A stretch of DNA of 16,262 bases from Chloroflexota bacterium. GTDB lineage: Bacteria > Chloroflexota > Dehalococcoidia > Lucifugimonadales > CATQGZ01. This document shows positions 13,331 to 16,262 of this stretch, one piece after another (position 1 is the stretch's first letter; each line of letters opens with the position of its first letter). The translations under genes and the position numbers were made by a program. The DNA lies in the NCBI GenBank assembly GCA_027624995.1, contig JAQBTI010000016.1, positions 1 to 16,262 on the forward strand, given 5' to 3'. The notes under the pieces were generated by a model. The model worked only from the letters and a program-made list of their open reading frames with translations. It was not told where the DNA came from and did not search any database.

Positions 13331-13359
13331 TTGACACCTTCAGACGCCGCACGTACCAT
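13331..13359 (+). promoter_or_regulatory. promoter of the glycine cleavage operon
   Basis: Consensus -35 TTGACA (13331-13336), 17 bp spacer, -10 TACCAT (13354-13359, 4 of 6). It predicts a start at about 13366 and a leader of about 20 nt, too short for a glycine riboswitch. The rest of the 157 bp gap shows the inverted repeat and a GC-rich stretch only. Confidence 0.6.
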
Positions 13360-13386
13360 TTTCCTCAGTTTCTTCCTGGAGATGGC

Positions 13387-14487
13387 ATGGCCGCACCCGA
13401 TTCCCTCCGCCGGACCTCGCTCTTCGATATCCACGTCTCGCTGGGCGGACGCATGGTGCCCTTTGCCGGGTGGGAGATGCCGGTCCAGTACGAAGGTATC
13501 CTCGCCGAGGCGAGGGCTGTCCGTTCCGGCGCCGGGCTCTTCGACGTCTCACACATGGGCCGCCTCGAGATTACGGGCCCCGGCGCGGCCGGGTTTCTCG
13601 AACGAGTCCTCAGCGTAGACGTGCCCGGCCTCAGGCAGTGGCGTGCCCGTTATAACCTCATTTGCGATGAGGGCGGCGGGATAATCGACGATTGCATCGT
13701 CTATCGACTCGGCGACGAGCGTTTTCTCGTAATTCCCAACGCTGCCAATACCGATGCGGTCCTCGAGTGGTTCTCGAAGTGGGATAGTGGCCTGGATTTC
13801 GAGCTTCAGAACGTCACTGAAGCGACCGCGATGATAGCTCACCAGGGCCCACAGGCCTCGGACATGGTCGCCGGCCTGACCCCATACGATGTCACGAGCC
13901 TGAAGATGTTTGCAGCTGCCGAGACCGAGGTCGCGGGTGTAAAAGCATTGCTGGCTCGGACGGGCTACACAGGCGAGGACGGGGTCGAGTTGATCGTCTC
14001 CGCTGATGCCGCACCAACAGTCTGGCGGGCCCTTTCCGAAAAGGGGGCGGTACCCTGCGGACTCGGTTCCCGGGACGTCCTACGCTTGGAGGCCGGCCTA
14101 CTCCTTCACGGCAACGATATGGACACGTCGGTGAACCCCTACGAGGCCGGGCTCGAGAAGTTCGTAGCGCCCGATCGAGACCGCTACGCAGCCGGTGAAT
14201 CCCTTCGCCGGATACGCGACCAGGGTGTCGGCCGCAAGCTCGTCGGCTTCATCCTTCATGGGAAAGGCGTCCCGAGGCACGGATATGACATCATGGACGG
14301 CCCCAATCGCATCGGCGAAGTGACCAGCGGGAGTCACTCTCCGACTCTTGACATGAGTATAGGTATGGGCTATGTTCCAACTGGCTACGCGGCAGTGGGA
14401 TCGCGCTTCCAGATCGACATGCGAGGCCGTGCCGTGGATGCCGAAGTTACAACTCTCCCCTTCTATTCGCGGAGAAAGAACGCATGA
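13387..14487 (+). CDS. gcvT: glycine cleavage T protein (aminomethyltransferase)
   Basis: 366 aa. It takes the aminomethyl group from lipoylated GcvH and passes the one-carbon unit to tetrahydrofolate, releasing ammonia. Family features: RRTSLFDIHVSLGGRMVPFA (8-27) with GWEMPVQY after it, AGLFDVSHMGRLEITG (49-64), GGIIDDCIVYR (97-107) with the catalytic Asp, the segment ARTGYTGEDGVEL in the second half, and GLGSRDVLRLEAGLLLHGND. Length is normal. The open frame begins at 13309, but the ATG at 13387 is chosen because GGAG lies five bases upstream and the family N-terminus starts here. It overlaps gcvH as ATGA. Confidence 0.95.
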   Translation: MAAPDSLRRTSLFDIHVSLGGRMVPFAGWEMPVQYEGILAEARAVRSGAGLFDVSHMGRLEITGPGAAGFLERVLSVDVPGLRQWRARYNLICDEGGGIIDDCIVYRLGDERFLVIPNAANTDAVLEWFSKWDSGLDFELQNVTEATAMIAHQGPQASDMVAGLTPYDVTSLKMFAAAETEVAGVKALLARTGYTGEDGVELIVSADAAPTVWRALSEKGAVPCGLGSRDVLRLEAGLLLHGNDMDTSVNPYEAGLEKFVAPDRDRYAAGESLRRIRDQGVGRKLVGFILHGKGVPRHGYDIMDGPNRIGEVTSGSHSPTLDMSIGMGYVPTGYAAVGSRFQIDMRGRAVDAEVTTLPFYSRRKNA

Positions 14488-14870
14488 ACCCTCCCGACCT
14501 CATGTATTCAGAAGAGCACGAATGGGTGCGTAGTCGCCCCGGCGGCGTCGCCGAGATCGGAATCACCGAGTTCGCCGCAGAGAGCCTGGGCGATGTCGTA
14601 TTCGTTGAGCTACCAAGCGTCGGCGAGGAGCTTACCCAGTTCGGCAAGATGGGCGAAATAGAGTCGGTCAAGACGGTGTCCGATCTCTTCACGCCCCTAT
14701 CAGGCAAAGTCCTGGAGGTGAACGCTAACGCCACCGACAGCCCAGAGGTCGTCAACGAAGGCCCGTACGAAAAAGGCTGGCTGCTCAGAATTTCCATGAC
14801 CGACGAGTCCGAGCTAGACAAGTTGATGTCGGCCGACCAGTACGAGGCCTTCCTCGCCTTCCAGGAGTAG
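14484..14870 (+). CDS. gcvH: glycine cleavage H protein
   Basis: 128 aa lipoyl carrier that shuttles the aminomethyl intermediate between P, T and L proteins. The lipoylated lysine is K63 in GEIESVKTVSDLFTPLSG, followed by the typical turn GKVLEVN and NEGPYEKGWLLRI. The N-terminal LMYSEEHEWVR is the family signature. The ATG at 14484 overlaps the gcvT stop (ATGA), and GGAG lies nine bases upstream inside gcvT. Lipoylation enzymes and the L protein are not in the window. Confidence 0.96.
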   Translation: MNPPDLMYSEEHEWVRSRPGGVAEIGITEFAAESLGDVVFVELPSVGEELTQFGKMGEIESVKTVSDLFTPLSGKVLEVNANATDSPEVVNEGPYEKGWLLRISMTDESELDKLMSADQYEAFLAFQE

Positions 14871-14881
14871 CGCGCAACTCG

Positions 14882-16213
14882 ATGGATAGCGCGCCGTTCG
14901 TATCCCCTTACACGCCCAATACCGAGGCCGACCGCCGTAGGATGCTCGACGCAATCGGCGTTAAGTCGGCCGACGAGTTGTTCCATGACATTCCGGCGGA
15001 GCACCGGGACCCCGACCTCAACCTCCCAGCGCCAAAATCCGAGATGGAGCTTACGGCCTACGCGAGAGTCTTCGCAGGCATGAACGCGATTCCCGGCGAC
15101 TACGCCTGCTTCCTCGGGGCGGGCTCATACAGACATCACATCCCCGCGATAGTGCGACAGATAGCCGGGCGCAGCGAGTATATGACCTCGTATACGCCGT
15201 ATCAGCCCGAGGTTTCCCAGGGGACGCTCCAGACCGAGTACGAGTTTCAGACTCTATGCTCGCAGCTCACCGGCATGGAGGTCGCTAACGCGGGAATGTA
15301 CGACGGCTCGACCTCTCTGGCTGAAGGCGCGCTGATGGCGGCGAGGGTGACTCGTCGCGACCGCATCGCCGTTCTCGACACCGTCTCGCCCAGGTTCGTC
15401 GAGGTGCTGCATACATACACGCGGTCTCAGGGAATCGCGGTCGACATCGTCTCGCGTGAGGACCCCAAACTCGCCGAGGGCACGGCGGCATTGCTGGTCC
15501 AGAGCCCGAACTTCTTCGGTTACATGGAGGACGGGGACCGGTACTCCGATCTGGCGCACTCCAACGGGGCTCTGCTCGTGGTGTACGTCGACCCGATGTC
15601 GCTGGGCATGTTCCGGCCCCCTGGCGACTACGACGCAGACATCGTGGCTGCCGAGGGGCAGGCCCTCGGTGTGCCTCCAACCTTTGGCGGGCCGTACGTC
15701 GGCATCTTCGCGTGCAAGGAAAAGTACATTCGGCAGATGCCCGGCCGCATCGTTGGCAAGACGGTCGACACCAGAGGAAGAACGGCGTACGTACTCACCC
15801 TCCAGACACGAGAACAGCACATCCGTCGAGAGCGTGCCACCTCGAATATCTGCACCTCGGTGGCGCTCATTGCGCTGATGGCCACCGTCTATATGGCCGC
15901 CCACGGCAAGCGAGGGATGAGGCACATCGCCGAGTCCTGCTACCACAAGTCGCACTACGCGGCGTCGCTCATTGAGAAGCTGCCCAGATACTCGGTCCCC
16001 TTGGATGGAACCTTCTTCCAGGAGTTCGTAGTTGAGTGTCCACTACCTCCGGCCGAGGTCAACGAGAGGCTGCTGGAGCGTGGAATCATCGGCGGACTAG
16101 ACGTTAGCGAGCAGCACCGCAACGGCATGCTCATCTGCGTTACCGAGGTCAACTCCCGCGAGGAGATCGAGGGCCTGGCCAACGCACTCGGTGAGATCGG
16201 AGCCTCGGCATGA
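14882..16213 (+). CDS. gcvPA: glycine dehydrogenase (decarboxylating) subunit 1
   Basis: 443 aa, normal for the alpha subunit of the split P protein, which with GcvPB decarboxylates glycine and loads the aminomethyl group onto GcvH. Signatures: SPYTPNTEADRRRMLDAIGV (8-27), TSYTPYQPEVSQGTLQTEYE (100-119), ANAGMYDGSTSLAEGALMAA (135-154), FGGPYVGIFACKEKYIRQMP, and a C-terminal region with RRERATSNICTS. The PLP-binding lysine is on the partner subunit, so its absence here is expected. The ATG at 14882 lies 11 bases after gcvH, with AGGAG 14 bases upstream, a long spacing. The stop overlaps the next start as ATGA. Confidence 0.94.
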   Translation: MDSAPFVSPYTPNTEADRRRMLDAIGVKSADELFHDIPAEHRDPDLNLPAPKSEMELTAYARVFAGMNAIPGDYACFLGAGSYRHHIPAIVRQIAGRSEYMTSYTPYQPEVSQGTLQTEYEFQTLCSQLTGMEVANAGMYDGSTSLAEGALMAARVTRRDRIAVLDTVSPRFVEVLHTYTRSQGIAVDIVSREDPKLAEGTAALLVQSPNFFGYMEDGDRYSDLAHSNGALLVVYVDPMSLGMFRPPGDYDADIVAAEGQALGVPPTFGGPYVGIFACKEKYIRQMPGRIVGKTVDTRGRTAYVLTLQTREQHIRRERATSNICTSVALIALMATVYMAAHGKRGMRHIAESCYHKSHYAASLIEKLPRYSVPLDGTFFQEFVVECPLPPAEVNERLLERGIIGGLDVSEQHRNGMLICVTEVNSREEIEGLANALGEIGASA

Positions 16214-16262
16214 CCGGCCTGATGGAGGTCTTCGACGCCAACCGCCGTCGGCTGCTAATGGA
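16210..16262 (+). CDS. start of a following gene, possibly gcvPB (partial)
   Basis: The ATG at 16210 overlaps the gcvPA stop (ATGA) and the frame is open to the window end: MTGLMEVFDANRRRLLM. Operon position suggests gcvPB, the PLP-carrying P-protein subunit. However, these 17 residues do not obviously show the usual GcvPB opening (an SxxGRRGxxLP-like element), so the name is not assigned. The gene is cut by the window edge. Confidence 0.5.
   Translation, partial: MTGLMEVFDANRRRLLM

Noticed and set aside
13309..13386. 26-residue N-terminal extension of gcvT
   Set aside because: It covers the promoter TTGACA/TACCAT. The ATG at 13387 has an RBS and fits GcvT family N-termini.
13230..13386. 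Glycine riboswitch before gcvT
   Set aside because: The predicted leader is about 20 nt, and no glycine aptamer-like sequence is recognisable in the gap.
1..16262. tRNA, rRNA, CRISPR arrays, insertion sequences, attachment sites
   Set aside because: No tRNA-like cloverleaf arms with CCA context, no regularly spaced direct repeats, and no transposase or integrase motifs were recognised by reading both strands. Weak cases could have been missed without software.

Overview
The window looks like a bacterial chromosome segment of moderately high GC. It mixes core metabolic genes with one accessory block. The F420-type luciferase-like oxidoreductase, split glycine decarboxylase (separate GcvPA), MEP-pathway ispH, geranylgeranyl-reductase-like flavoprotein and bacterial ComB-family protein together suggest Chloroflexota (SAR202/Dehalococcoidia-like) or a similar uncultured lineage. 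This is an inference from gene content only; Actinobacteriota is not excluded. No rRNA, tRNA, CRISPR array or insertion sequence was seen.

Layout. (1) 84-2276 (+): a large unrecognised membrane-anchored protein with three internal repeats of about 75 residues and a second, different repeat pair. (2) 2257-5895 (-): a co-oriented run transcribed ispH, geranylgeranyl-reductase-like oxidoreductase, ComB-like phosphatase, small exported protein. The last gene converges on and overlaps the first gene by 20 bp. ispH makes IPP/DMAPP and the reductase family saturates polyprenyl chains, so these two plausibly cooperate in lipid or quinone supply. (3) 6032-8967 (+): a class I/II aminotransferase and a glutamine-dependent NAD+ synthetase, each with its own promoter-like sequence. 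(4) 8969-10695 (-): an AAA ATPase and a PIN-like nuclease sharing an ATGA overlap, convergent with nadE with one base between the stop codons. This is the best candidate for an undescribed system, with defence or stress RNase as the working idea. (5) 10834-13229 (+): an LLM-class oxidoreductase, a C-terminal remnant of an MFS transporter, and a six-TM class III adenylate cyclase with complete catalytic residues. (6) 13387-end (+): the glycine cleavage operon gcvT-gcvH-gcvPA and the first codons of another gene, with ATGA overlaps at two of its three junctions and a near-consensus promoter in front.

Several true starts lie inside longer open frames. ispH starts at a TTG (5895), the ATPase at 10695, the LLM protein at the second ATG (10834), the cyclase near 11955 and gcvT at 13387. 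These choices rest on Shine-Dalgarno positions and on the known N-termini of the families. There is no gene-free stretch over 300 bases; the longest gaps (about 140-250 bases) are described as features.
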